Below, piece after piece: positions 1 through 5,966 of a stretch of DNA of 8,620 bases. The DNA lies in assembly GCA_937897785.1 (NCBI GenBank), contig CALCNB010000202.1, positions 1-8,620 on the forward strand, in the 5' to 3' direction. This DNA comes from an uncultured Cellvibrionales bacterium. GTDB taxonomy: Bacteria > Pseudomonadota > Gammaproteobacteria > Pseudomonadales > UBA7434. Numbering within the stretch: position 1 is the first letter of the stretch; each line of letters opens with the position of its first letter. The translations under genes were made by a program, and so were the position numbers. Below the pieces are notes generated by a model that did not search any database, was not told the DNA's origin, and saw only the letters and a program-made list of their open reading frames with translations.

Positions 1-572
1 CCACTTGTTGAGGAGAACAATTGGACGGATACCCTTGACGCATCGACAGTGGCATTTTCTATTTGCTTGAGCGTTTGTTTTGCTATGCCTTGCTTTAATT
101 TATCAGATTTTGTAAGGAGTATATGGCATAAGACTTTATATTTTTTCGTCCATTCTAACATTGAGTGATCAAATGGTTGGAGGGGGTGGCGTGCATCCAT
201 AACCAGAATTAATCCCTTTAGAGCCTCTCTTCGCTCTAGATATGTCATAAGATGTTTTTGCCAAATTAATTTTTTTGATAATGAGACTTTTGCATAGCCA
301 TAGCCAGGTAGATCTACAAGTCTCTGCTTATCTTTGAAAGTAAAAAAATTGATTAGCTGAGTACGCCCAGGGGTCTTGCTAACGCGTGCTAGTTTTTTTT
401 TGTTACATAAGCAGTTGATTGCACTAGATTTGCCTGCATTTGATCTCCCAGCAAAAGCCACTTCTAAACTATTATCACTCGGGCATTGACTTAGATTAGT
501 TGCACTGGTTTCGAAGGCTGCAGATTCAAAATATTTCTGAAGCTCCATATCAGTTGAAGGCTGATTTTTCAT
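1..572 (-). CDS. engB: Ribosome biogenesis GTPase EngB (YihA/YsxC), 3' end cut by window edge
   Basis: This is a small cytoplasmic GTP-binding protein needed for assembly of the large ribosomal subunit. I translated 190 codons by hand from the ATG at 572-570 down to the window edge. The visible G motifs are the P-loop GRSNAGKSS (residues 42-50), the switch I region TPGRTQ (67-72), DLPGYG (87-92), TKSD (154-157, base recognition) and FSS (186-188, the G5 loop). The stretch MDARHP (125-130) also matches the family. E. coli EngB is about 210 residues, so roughly the last 15-20 are missing because the window ends, not because the gene is broken. The ribosome binding site is poor, an A-rich AAGAA stretch; the in-frame ATG at residue 9 has none, so the first ATG is preferred. 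The gene is AT-rich and contains a run of nine A residues (codons 57-60). It diverges from the cytochrome gene. Confidence 0.96.
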   Translation of the reverse strand, partial: MKNQPSTDMELQKYFESAAFETSATNLSQCPSDNSLEVAFAGRSNAGKSSAINCLCNKKKLARVSKTPGRTQLINFFTFKDKQRLVDLPGYGYAKVSLSKKLIWQKHLMTYLERREALKGLILVMDARHPLQPFDHSMLEWTKKYKVLCHILLTKSDKLKQGIAKQTLKQIENATVDASRVSVQLFSSTS

Positions 573-865
573 ATTTTTTTCTTGAAAAATTAAATTAATC
601 GTTAATTGTTAGCATTATTATATCTAATATATTCTAATATAATGATAGGAAGGGTAATAATATCTTTTGATTAAGCAAAATTTTAGGATCGATTTAACAT
701 TTAAAGCGTATATTAAAAAGATGTTTCCAAAGAATTTTTGCACAAAGTAACATAAAACTTGGGTACGATCTCTTATCGAGCGATGCTAGAATCATCATCC
801 GTTTTTATTTGTGACTTTTTTGTAAATACATTTAAAGTATAATTAGTCGTTTTGGGCTTTATTTA
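573..865. other. AT-rich divergent intergenic region between engB and cytochrome c4
   Basis: These 293 bases separate two divergent genes, so both promoters should lie here. On the minus strand TATAAT can be read at 622-617, a possible engB -10 box, but no convincing -35 box stands at the right distance. The 8-base unit TCTAATAT occurs twice, at 623-630 and 633-640, a repeat period of 10 bases. On the plus strand TATAAT stands at 838-843. I found no open reading frame with a ribosome binding site and no clear terminator or structured RNA. Confidence 0.6.
838..843 (+). promoter_or_regulatory. Possible -10 box for the cytochrome c4-dsbA transcript
   Basis: A perfect TATAAT lies 22 bases before the cytochrome start codon. 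At 17-base spacing the -35 position holds only a T-rich stretch, which is a weak match, so the promoter may rely on an activator or on the AT-rich upstream DNA. The leader would be about 15 bases long. Confidence 0.35.
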
Positions 866-1483
866 ATGAAAGTTTCTTTAAGATTATTAGTTTTTGGTTT
901 TTTGTTTGTCTGCATGATAAGCAATTCTGTTGCTCTGGGCGATGCTAATTCTGGGAAACAAAAAGTTGCCACTTGCAATGCATGTCACGGCGGTGACGGT
1001 AACAGTGTCATTCCATCTAACCCGAAGTTGGCTGGACAGCATGAAAAATACTTGTTAAAACAATTAATCAATATCCAGAGCGGAGCTCGTGAGGTTGCAT
1101 TAATGGTTGGCCAAGTCGACCATTTTTCAAAACAAGATTTAGCTGATATTGCTGCTTACTATGCGTCACAAAAACAAACATTAAGTTTTATCGAAGAAAA
1201 GTGGTTTTCACTTGGTAAAGAGATCTACAGAAATGGTAATCATGAGCGAGGAATACCCTCATGTACAGGTTGTCATGGACCCGGAGGAAAGGGTAATGGA
1301 CCTGCTGGTTTTCCAACATTGGCTGGCCAGCATTCTGAGTACCTAGCACACTCGCTACGTCAATTTTCAATTGGCGCTCGTCACAATGATGGAGAGGGAA
1401 AAGTAATGCGAAATATTGCGGAAAGAATGAATGAAAATGAAATTAAAGCCGTTGCAAGTTACATCGCTGGTTTGCGCCCTTAA
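866..1483 (+). CDS. Periplasmic dihaem cytochrome c4
   Basis: This is a 205-residue electron-transfer protein of the cytochrome c4 family, which carries electrons to terminal oxidases at the outer face of the inner membrane. Residues 1-25 form a Sec signal peptide (Lys/Arg start, hydrophobic core, cleavage near VALG/D). Two homologous class I cytochrome domains follow. Each has a CxxCH haem c attachment site: CNACH at 37-41 and CTGCH at 133-137. The likely distal Met ligands are Met80 (before VGQVDHFS) and Met181 (before RNIAERM). The PKLAGQH / PTLAGQH pair (about 53 and 150) shows the internal duplication. The length is normal for the family. The ribosome binding site is weak: GGG at 854-856, nine bases before the ATG. 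dsbA follows after 28 bases with no terminator between, so the two are probably co-transcribed, matching the order I recall in Pseudomonas. Confidence 0.94.
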   Translation: MKVSLRLLVFGFLFVCMISNSVALGDANSGKQKVATCNACHGGDGNSVIPSNPKLAGQHEKYLLKQLINIQSGAREVALMVGQVDHFSKQDLADIAAYYASQKQTLSFIEEKWFSLGKEIYRNGNHERGIPSCTGCHGPGGKGNGPAGFPTLAGQHSEYLAHSLRQFSIGARHNDGEGKVMRNIAERMNENEIKAVASYIAGLRP

Positions 1484-1511
1484 ATACACAGCTTATTTTT
1501 TGAGATATCTA

Positions 1512-2159
1512 ATGCATCACTTTCAACGTTTTTATTCTTTAACTTTTTTAGTAATATTAATTCTTACTAACTCTGCATGTGCTGATCAAGAAAAACTAAG
1601 ATTCGAGGCTGGCACTCATTATCAAGTCTTAACTAATCCTGCAAAAGTAATTGATCCAAACAAGATCGAAGTGATGGAGGTTTTTTGGTACGGCTGTTCC
1701 CACTGCTATACCTTTGAGCCATTATTGGATAAATGGCAGGCAGGCCTCGCTGATGATGTTGTGTTTGCCAAAACGCCAGCCATTTGGCGTGATTTTATGA
1801 AACTTCATGCCAATGTTTACTATACCGCAGAACAATTATCCCTATCCCGTGCGGGCCATGACAGTATCTTTGCCTTGCTGGCTAAAAATCCTCGCATGAG
1901 TGACCAGAATAAATTTGCCGATATTTTTGTGCAACATGGCATTAGCCGTGAAAGCTTTAATCAAACGCTTAATTCCTTTGGCGTGATGAGTAAGGTGTCA
2001 CAGTCTGAAAAGCGGGTGAAGAAACACTATCGGGTACAGGGCACGCCAGAACTGATCGTCAATGGTAAATACCGAATTAGCGGACGAATGGCCGGCAGTC
2101 AGGCGCAGATGTTAGAAGTCGCTGATTATTTAATCGCGTTAGAACGACAGGAAAAGTAA
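1512..2159 (+). CDS. dsbA: Periplasmic thiol:disulfide interchange protein DsbA
   Basis: DsbA inserts disulfide bonds into exported proteins and is normally re-oxidised by membrane DsbB. I chose the ATG at 1512, giving 215 residues. A frame-compatible upstream ATG at 1431 lies inside the cytochrome gene and would put 27 non-signal residues before the signal peptide. Residues 1-24 are a signal peptide ending in ACA before Asp25. The thioredoxin-fold active site CSHC is at 62-65 in the context FWYGCSHCYTFEP. The cis-proline loop is GTPE, with Pro179. VNGKYRI at about 183-189 and the C-terminal helix ADYLIALER match bacterial DsbA. The active-site dipeptide is Ser-His where E. coli has Pro-His, and Thr precedes the cis-proline where E. 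coli has Val. Both could alter redox potential or substrate choice. GAG at 1502-1504 is a weak ribosome binding site. A strong terminator follows. Confidence 0.93.
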   Translation: MHHFQRFYSLTFLVILILTNSACADQEKLRFEAGTHYQVLTNPAKVIDPNKIEVMEVFWYGCSHCYTFEPLLDKWQAGLADDVVFAKTPAIWRDFMKLHANVYYTAEQLSLSRAGHDSIFALLAKNPRMSDQNKFADIFVQHGISRESFNQTLNSFGVMSKVSQSEKRVKKHYRVQGTPELIVNGKYRISGRMAGSQAQMLEVADYLIALERQEK

Positions 2160-2178
2160 AATTTTCTTAGTATTTATC

Positions 2179-2206
2179 AAAACCGCCACTAGCGCGGTTT
2201 TTTTTT
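2179..2206 (+). terminator. Rho-independent terminator after dsbA
   Basis: An 8-base-pair stem, AAAACCGC (2179-2186) with GCGGTTTT (2194-2201), encloses a 7-base loop. The T run extends from 2198 to 2206. It lies 20 bases after the dsbA stop codon and ends the cytochrome c4-dsbA unit. Confidence 0.88.
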
Positions 2207-2286
2207 GTAAAAGCCGCCTATAATTGGTTTCTACTAACCATTTGACTTAAACGCTCACCCTATTTTCTTACTTGATAAGAGTGCTT

Positions 2287-3816
2287 ATGAAGTTTATTCC
2301 GTTTTTTTCCTTCGCTCGAAAGCAGTTATTTGCACGATTTCGTAGCAAGCAAGTTTTAGTTGAGCAGGCCCACTCGCAAGAAGAATTACTCTGGGAGTTT
2401 GCCCTGTATGTTGAAGGCCAAGATGATTTGTTAGATGAGTGGATTGTCGGTTTACGGCAGCAGCTTCGCAGCAGCAATAAGGTAATTGATGGCGCATTAA
2501 TTACTGCCGCTCATGAGGCGATGAGCAATGCCGTGACGGCGCGACGCAATAGCCTTGACAAGCAACTGCAAAGTTTCAATGACGGTGTTGCACAGCTGTT
2601 AGCCTTGAATCCCCCTGCAGAAGCAAAGAAGAAATTAGCGGCATTTATGCGCGGTTGCCAACAAGCAATCACAAGCAATCAACCCGCAGATTATATGGCG
2701 GTTAATTTTTTTCGCTTGCAAGGCTTAATCTTAAATGATTTGCCCAAACAGTCTATTGAGGGCGAAGAAATTGAGTCGATTGCTGAGCGCTTAGAGGCAA
2801 TCCTGGCTGATATTCTGTCACAATTAAAGCCGATAGCAACAACCGAGAATGCTCTTGTTAGCGCGCAACAGATATTGTCTGAAGGTTTAAATAATGAAAG
2901 CCTGTTACTGCTATTGAATCACTTAAAAACAGTGATCATCGGTGCTCATGAAAATGACCATCAGGAATTCGAGCTTTTTTTAAAGGGTTTAAATGATCAG
3001 CTGTTTAGGCTTAATAATGATGTTAGCAGTGTGGGTGATTCAGCGCAGTCGATTATTGCTTCGGGAGCGAGTTTTGAGCGCGCGGTGCGCGATGATATAG
3101 ATATATTCTCAGGCAGTGTCGAAACCGCGTCGTCGATGCAGTCATTGCAGGCATCGGTTAGATCGCACGTGGCGCTAGTTTCATCACAGCTTGATGAATA
3201 CCAGAAAAAACGTGATCAGCAACAACGTGATTATGAAATTAAGCTCGCGGCGATGCGTTCACATGTGCAGTTGTTAGAGGCAGAGACCGCTAGAGCAGAG
3301 GCCGAGCTTGAAGTCCAACGTCGATATACTGAGCTTGATGGCCTGACTGAACTGCCTAACCGAGAGGCCTATGACCGCCGTATTGCGATTGAGCTGGAGC
3401 GATCTAATCGCTACGGTAATACTTTTTGTCTGGTGGTGCTCGACGTCGATCGCTTTAAAGTGATTAATGACACCTATGGGCATTTAGCGGGTGATAAGGT
3501 GTTAAAGTTATTGGCAAAAACAGCGAAAAAAAGGCTTCGCTCCAGTGATTATATTGCCCGCTACGGCGGCGAGGAATTCGTTATTCTTTTACCAGAAACC
3601 GATGCTGACTCGGCGCTGAAATTAATGAACGATATTTGCGCGCAGGTGCGTAACAGCCCCTTCCATTTCCAGACCAAGCCATTGAAAATAACCGTGTCAT
3701 TAGGCATTGCCGAAGTGGCGACGGATGATTCGGCCGAAGATTTATTTAGCCGAGCGGATAAAGCCATGTACCATGCAAAAGATATGGGCCGGGATCAATG
3801 CCAGGTTGCTGCTTAA
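2287..3816 (+). CDS. Soluble GGDEF diguanylate cyclase, DgcP-like
   Basis: The C-terminal GGDEF domain should make cyclic di-GMP from two GTP. I prefer the ATG at 2287 (509 residues): AAGAG at 2277-2281 sits five bases before it, while the upstream TTG at 2272 has no such site. In 509-residue numbering the domain runs from about 350 to 505: DGLTELPNR (351-359), the metal-binding LDVDRFK (about 385-391), the catalytic GGEEF (427-431) and ADKAMYHAK near the end. RSSD (418-421), five residues before GGEEF, is a complete product-inhibition I-site. Residues about 290-350 form a charged coiled coil (QKKRDQQQRDYEIK and following). Residues 1-290 look all-helical with no membrane segment and no sensor domain that I recognise. 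The first 20 residues are aromatic and basic and could form an amphipathic helix. The domain sequence and the position next to dsbA resemble Pseudomonas DgcP, which I recall as a polar protein linked to FimV and somewhat longer. TATAAT at 2219-2224 is a possible -10 box. Confidence 0.93.
   Translation: MKFIPFFSFARKQLFARFRSKQVLVEQAHSQEELLWEFALYVEGQDDLLDEWIVGLRQQLRSSNKVIDGALITAAHEAMSNAVTARRNSLDKQLQSFNDGVAQLLALNPPAEAKKKLAAFMRGCQQAITSNQPADYMAVNFFRLQGLILNDLPKQSIEGEEIESIAERLEAILADILSQLKPIATTENALVSAQQILSEGLNNESLLLLLNHLKTVIIGAHENDHQEFELFLKGLNDQLFRLNNDVSSVGDSAQSIIASGASFERAVRDDIDIFSGSVETASSMQSLQASVRSHVALVSSQLDEYQKKRDQQQRDYEIKLAAMRSHVQLLEAETARAEAELEVQRRYTELDGLTELPNREAYDRRIAIELERSNRYGNTFCLVVLDVDRFKVINDTYGHLAGDKVLKLLAKTAKKRLRSSDYIARYGGEEFVILLPETDADSALKLMNDICAQVRNSPFHFQTKPLKITVSLGIAEVATDDSAEDLFSRADKAMYHAKDMGRDQCQVAA
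2661..2680 (+). repeat. Perfect 10-base tandem duplication inside the cyclase gene
   Basis: The unit ACAAGCAATC is repeated exactly and without a spacer at 2661-2670 and 2671-2680. The unit is not a multiple of three, so gain or loss of one copy by slippage would shift the frame in the helical N-terminal region of the cyclase. Confidence 0.8.
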
Positions 3817-3819
3817 TGT

Positions 3820-3846
3820 TTTTAAGCGCTGCATTTCAACTTAAAA
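3820..3846 (+). repeat. AT-rich inverted repeat just after the cyclase gene
   Basis: TTTTAAG (3820-3826) and CTTAAAA (3840-3846) form a 7-base-pair inverted repeat around a 13-base loop. No T run follows, so it is a poor candidate for an intrinsic terminator. It could protect the 3' end of the cyclase message or be chance in AT-rich DNA. Confidence 0.3.
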
Positions 3847-3867
3847 CGGTAGATCAACCAACTATTT

Positions 3868-3897
3868 TTGAACGGCTGGATAGAAGTGGTCTACAAT
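3868..3897 (+). promoter_or_regulatory. Sigma-70-like promoter for the small DRR-motif gene
   Basis: TTGAAC (3868-3873) and TACAAT (3892-3897) are separated by 18 bases, matching the -35 and -10 consensus at 4/6 and 5/6 positions. Transcription would start near 3904, giving a leader of about 94 bases before the ATG at 3998. A separate TTGACA at 3915-3920 has no -10 box at usable spacing. Confidence 0.5.
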
Positions 3898-3985
3898 AGG
3901 AGTGAGCCCTTAAGTTGACACGTGGCACAACAGGTATCAGCTCGGGTTAATAAGTAGCAAGCCCATATTTTATAGCTGAAAAGTA

Positions 3986-3991
3986 GAGAGG
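3986..3991 (+). promoter_or_regulatory. Ribosome binding site of the small DRR-motif gene
   Basis: GAGAGG lies six bases before the ATG at 3998. It is among the best Shine-Dalgarno matches in the window, and it is a main reason to treat the 53-codon frame as a real gene. Confidence 0.7.
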
Positions 3992-3997
3992 CGCAGA

Positions 3998-4159
3998 ATG
4001 AGCGATGAAGATAAGATAGACTTAGGTCTCTTTGAGCAGCTTGATGAAGCATTAGAAGAGCGTGAGCAAGGCGGTGATCGACGTAAAAAAAATTTAGGCG
4101 TTGATTTGACTGATGGAACGGATCGCCGCAAGGGTGATCGTCGAACGGCTGAAAAATAA
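3998..4159 (+). CDS. Small acidic/basic protein with three DRR motifs, function unknown
   Basis: This 53-residue frame is read directly from the sequence. I do not recognise it as a named family. Residues 1-24 are acidic and predicted helical (LFEQLDEALEEREQ at 11-24). The C-terminal half is basic and built on repeated motifs: GGDRRKK at 25-31, GTDRRKGDRR at 40-49, so Asp-Arg-Arg occurs at 27-29, 42-44 and 47-49. There is no signal peptide, membrane segment or cysteine, so it should be cytoplasmic. GAGAGG stands six bases upstream, and promoter-like boxes lie about 100 bases upstream. It follows the diguanylate cyclase on the same strand after 181 bases, apparently as a separate transcription unit. 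RKGDR (44-48) has the RxxxR spacing of the PilZ c-di-GMP-binding motif, but the rest of a PilZ domain is absent, so a link to c-di-GMP is speculation. A longer frame on the opposite strand (4235-3891) has no supporting features. Confidence 0.72.
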   Translation: MSDEDKIDLGLFEQLDEALEEREQGGDRRKKNLGVDLTDGTDRRKGDRRTAEK

Positions 4160-4279
4160 ACACATTGCCATCGTCACTTTTACAAATTTTAAATCCCTCT
4201 CTTCTGCCAGTGATGACCTTGATTGAATAAAGCACTCTTGAATAATCACCGCTAACAATATGTACTATATCGTAACCTT

Positions 4280-4307
4280 ATAACTTGTCCTAAGTTATTG
4301 TTTTTTT
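4280..4307 (+). terminator. AT-rich hairpin with T run, probable terminator of the small gene
   Basis: ATAACTT (4280-4286) pairs with AAGTTAT (4292-4298) around a 5-base loop, and seven T residues follow at 4301-4307. The stem has only one G-C pair, so termination may be inefficient. It lies about 120 bases after the small gene. Confidence 0.5.
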
Positions 4308-4314
4308 ATTTACT

Positions 4315-4336
4315 GCGATGTTTAGACCTAAATCGC
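4315..4336. repeat. Near-palindrome, possible operator
   Basis: GCGA (4315-4318) and TTTAG (4321-4325) are mirrored by CTAAA (4328-4332) and TCGC (4333-4336), with a two-base centre and a two-base bulge on the left arm. The short centre suits a DNA-binding dimer better than an RNA hairpin. No regulator is identified. Confidence 0.35.
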
Positions 4337-4376
4337 TATGGCAACCTCTGGCTACCGCGTATAAGATGTCATTCAG

Positions 4377-4412
4377 CTTGTTAAACACCGTGCATTAGTG
4401 TGTTTGTTCAAG
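4377..4412. repeat. Imperfect inverted repeat upstream of pntAA
   Basis: CTTG (4377-4380) pairs with CAAG (4409-4412), and AAACAC (4383-4388) pairs with GTGTTT (4400-4405), across a small internal loop and an 11-base terminal loop. It could form a leader-RNA hairpin if transcription starts upstream of it, or be a protein-binding site. Confidence 0.4.
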
Positions 4413-4471
4413 TTAAGACCATGTTATTTAAACAGAATTTTTGAGCTATTACGCGATCCCCGACGGATGTC

Positions 4472-4481
4472 TAGCCGGCTA
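4472..4481. repeat. 10-base perfect palindrome upstream of pntAA
   Basis: TAGCCGGCTA is perfectly self-complementary and lies 52 bases before the pntAA start codon, just upstream of the possible -10 box at 4486-4491. That position would suit a regulator site, but a palindrome this short can also occur by chance. Confidence 0.3.
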
Positions 4482-4533
4482 TTAGTGTAATTTTTAATCA
4501 ATATTCAGCAACAATAAAAGACGCGATAATCTT

Positions 4534-5673
4534 ATGTTAATAGCTATTCCTAAAGAAACAGCTCCCGGTGAATTACGCGCGGCGTTAATTCCCGATACGG
4601 TAAAAAAATTAGTCCGCATGGGTGCAGAGGTTAGCCTAGAAGCTGGCGCTGGCACAGGTGCGGGCTTTTCAGACAGTGACTACGAGACAGCTGGGGCGTC
4701 GATTGCTTCGGACAAGGCGTCGCTCTTGGGTGCCGCTGATGTGGTCCTACGAGTGCGTAAACCTGAACTCAGTGACGTAGAGCTGCTAAAGCCGGGCAGT
4801 ATTCATGTCAGTTTTCTTGATCCCTTTAATGAGCACGCCTTAATCGACGCTTTGAAAGCGAAGAATATTAGTGCTATTAGTATGGAAATGATTCCTCGCA
4901 GTACGCGTTCGCAAAAAATGGATGCGCTGAGTTCGCAGGCCAATTTAGCGGGCTATGTGATGGTGATGCAAGCGGCCAATTACTTACCGTCTATTCTGCC
5001 TATGATGATGACCCCCGCTGGCACCTTAAAGCCTGCTAAGGTGTTTGTTATTGGTGCTGGTGTTGCTGGCTTGCAAGCCATCGCAACGGCAAAACGTTTA
5101 GGTGCTCAGGTCACTGCCTTTGATACTCGTTCGGAAGTGGCTGAACAAGTCAAATCGGTCGGTGCGAAGTTTTTAGAAATTGATCTTGGTGAAACAGGGT
5201 CAACTAAAGATGGCTATGCGAAAGAATTAACACCTGAGCAATTACAGATTCAGCGTGACGCCCAGAAAGAGGTGATTGCTTCTTCAGATGTGGTGATTAC
5301 CACCGCCCAAGTTTTCGGTCGTAAGCCGCCAGTGATTGTACCACGCGAGTTTGTTGAAGGCATGAAGCGTGGCAGTGTGGTCATAGATATGGCGGCCGAA
5401 ACTGGCGGTAATGTTGAGGGCTCTGCGCCGGGTGAAGTGGTTGAGCTTAACGGCGTAAAAATAGTGGGTACAGGTAACTGGCCAAATTCAGTGCCACGCG
5501 ATGCTTCGCAAATGTACTCAAGTAATCTGTTCAGCTTAGTTAGTGAATTCTGGGATGATGAAGCTAAAACAGTTGTTTTGGATTTCGATAATGATTTGAT
5601 TGGCTGTGTGATTACGCACAATAACGAGATCGTTAATCAAACTATCGCTAATATTCGCTCTGGAGATAAGTAA
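4534..5673 (+). CDS. pntAA: NAD(P) transhydrogenase alpha subunit part 1 (NAD(H)-binding domain I)
   Basis: This 379-residue soluble subunit binds NAD(H) and exchanges hydride with NADP(H) on PntB. The whole enzyme couples this to proton flow and mainly makes NADPH. The family start MLIAIPKET and an Ala-dehydrogenase-like fold are visible. The dinucleotide-binding loop GAGVAG is at 174-179, with AFDTRSEV (195-202) after the next strand. Arg122, Gln127 and Asp130 in the PRSTRSQKMD segment correspond to Arg127, Gln132 and Asp135 of the Rhodospirillum rubrum enzyme, which contact the nicotinamide. The conserved GNWPNSVPRDAS loop is at 314-325. The protein ends without membrane helices, so this is the split, three-gene form rather than the fused E. 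coli PntA; R. rubrum PntAA is 384 residues. The ribosome binding site is weak. pntAB starts two bases after the stop codon. Confidence 0.96.
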   Translation: MLIAIPKETAPGELRAALIPDTVKKLVRMGAEVSLEAGAGTGAGFSDSDYETAGASIASDKASLLGAADVVLRVRKPELSDVELLKPGSIHVSFLDPFNEHALIDALKAKNISAISMEMIPRSTRSQKMDALSSQANLAGYVMVMQAANYLPSILPMMMTPAGTLKPAKVFVIGAGVAGLQAIATAKRLGAQVTAFDTRSEVAEQVKSVGAKFLEIDLGETGSTKDGYAKELTPEQLQIQRDAQKEVIASSDVVITTAQVFGRKPPVIVPREFVEGMKRGSVVIDMAAETGGNVEGSAPGEVVELNGVKIVGTGNWPNSVPRDASQMYSSNLFSLVSEFWDDEAKTVVLDFDNDLIGCVITHNNEIVNQTIANIRSGDK

Positions 5674-5675
5674 GT

Positions 5676-5966
5676 ATGGACCTCATCAATTTAGTTTTCG
5701 TTTTTGTTCTGGCTATATTTCTTGGCTTTGAGCTGATTAACAAGGTGCCATCAACGCTGCATACCCCGTTGATGTCTGGCTCTAATGCAATATCAGGGAT
5801 CACTCTGGTGGGAGCCTTAGCGTTAGCTGGCTCAGACAATGAGCTGGTGAGTATGCTTGGCGCGGCAGCGGTTGGCTTTGCGACGATCAATGTGATCGGT
5901 GGTTATATGGTGACGGATCGCATGCTGGCAATGTTTAAAAAGAAAGAAGGCGGTGATGGCAAATGA
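5676..5966 (+). CDS. pntAB: NAD(P) transhydrogenase alpha subunit part 2 (membrane anchor)
   Basis: This 96-residue membrane protein is the part of the alpha subunit that lies in the inner membrane and helps form the proton channel with PntB. Three hydrophobic helices are visible at about 3-21, 38-52 and 56-78. The signature HTPLMSGSNAISG at 29-41 is strongly conserved, and its His29 is a candidate for the proton path. The tail (88-96) is charged and cytoplasmic. GGAG at 5662-5665, inside the end of pntAA, serves as the ribosome binding site. Its last four bases overlap the pntB start (ATGA), a sign of translational coupling and equal expression. The length is near normal for the split form. 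Confidence 0.96.
   Translation: MDLINLVFVFVLAIFLGFELINKVPSTLHTPLMSGSNAISGITLVGALALAGSDNELVSMLGAAAVGFATINVIGGYMVTDRMLAMFKKKEGGDGK

Larger units (their letters stand above)
4160..4533. other. 374-base gene-free region before the pnt operon, with several inverted repeats
   Basis: No convincing gene lies here. A 26-codon frame (4318-4398) lacks a ribosome binding site. The stretch contains a terminator-like hairpin (4280-4307), a near-palindrome (4315-4336), an imperfect hairpin (4377-4412) and a 10-base perfect palindrome (4472-4481). The pnt promoter should be here, but I found no pair of boxes I trust. TGTAAT at 4486-4491 is a possible -10 box with no good -35 partner. I see no riboswitch that I can name. 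Confidence 0.55.

Noticed and set aside
1..60. A Spot 42/ErsA-type small RNA, which lies between polA and engB in E. coli and Pseudomonas.
   Set aside because: That location would be beyond the left edge, downstream of engB; nothing in the visible sequence supports it.
1431..1511. An upstream in-frame start for dsbA that would add 27 residues.
   Set aside because: It lies within the cytochrome c4 gene and would bury the signal peptide; the ATG at 1512 gives a normal signal peptide directly.
3915..3920. A perfect TTGACA as the -35 box of the small gene.
   Set aside because: No -10-like hexamer stands 16-18 bases downstream; the pair at 3868-3897 is better.
3891..4235. A 114-codon frame on the minus strand covering the small DRR-motif gene.
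   Set aside because: It is antisense to a frame with a much better ribosome binding site, has no visible motif, and is rich in Cys, His and Leu as expected from reading a coding strand backwards.
4318..4398. A 26-codon frame upstream of pntAA as a leader peptide.
   Set aside because: It has no ribosome binding site and no run of regulatory codons, and it overlaps inverted repeats.
5250..5621. A 123-codon minus-strand frame inside pntAA.
   Set aside because: It is rich in Ser, Thr and Pro and has no motif, which is typical of the antisense of a well-used coding frame.
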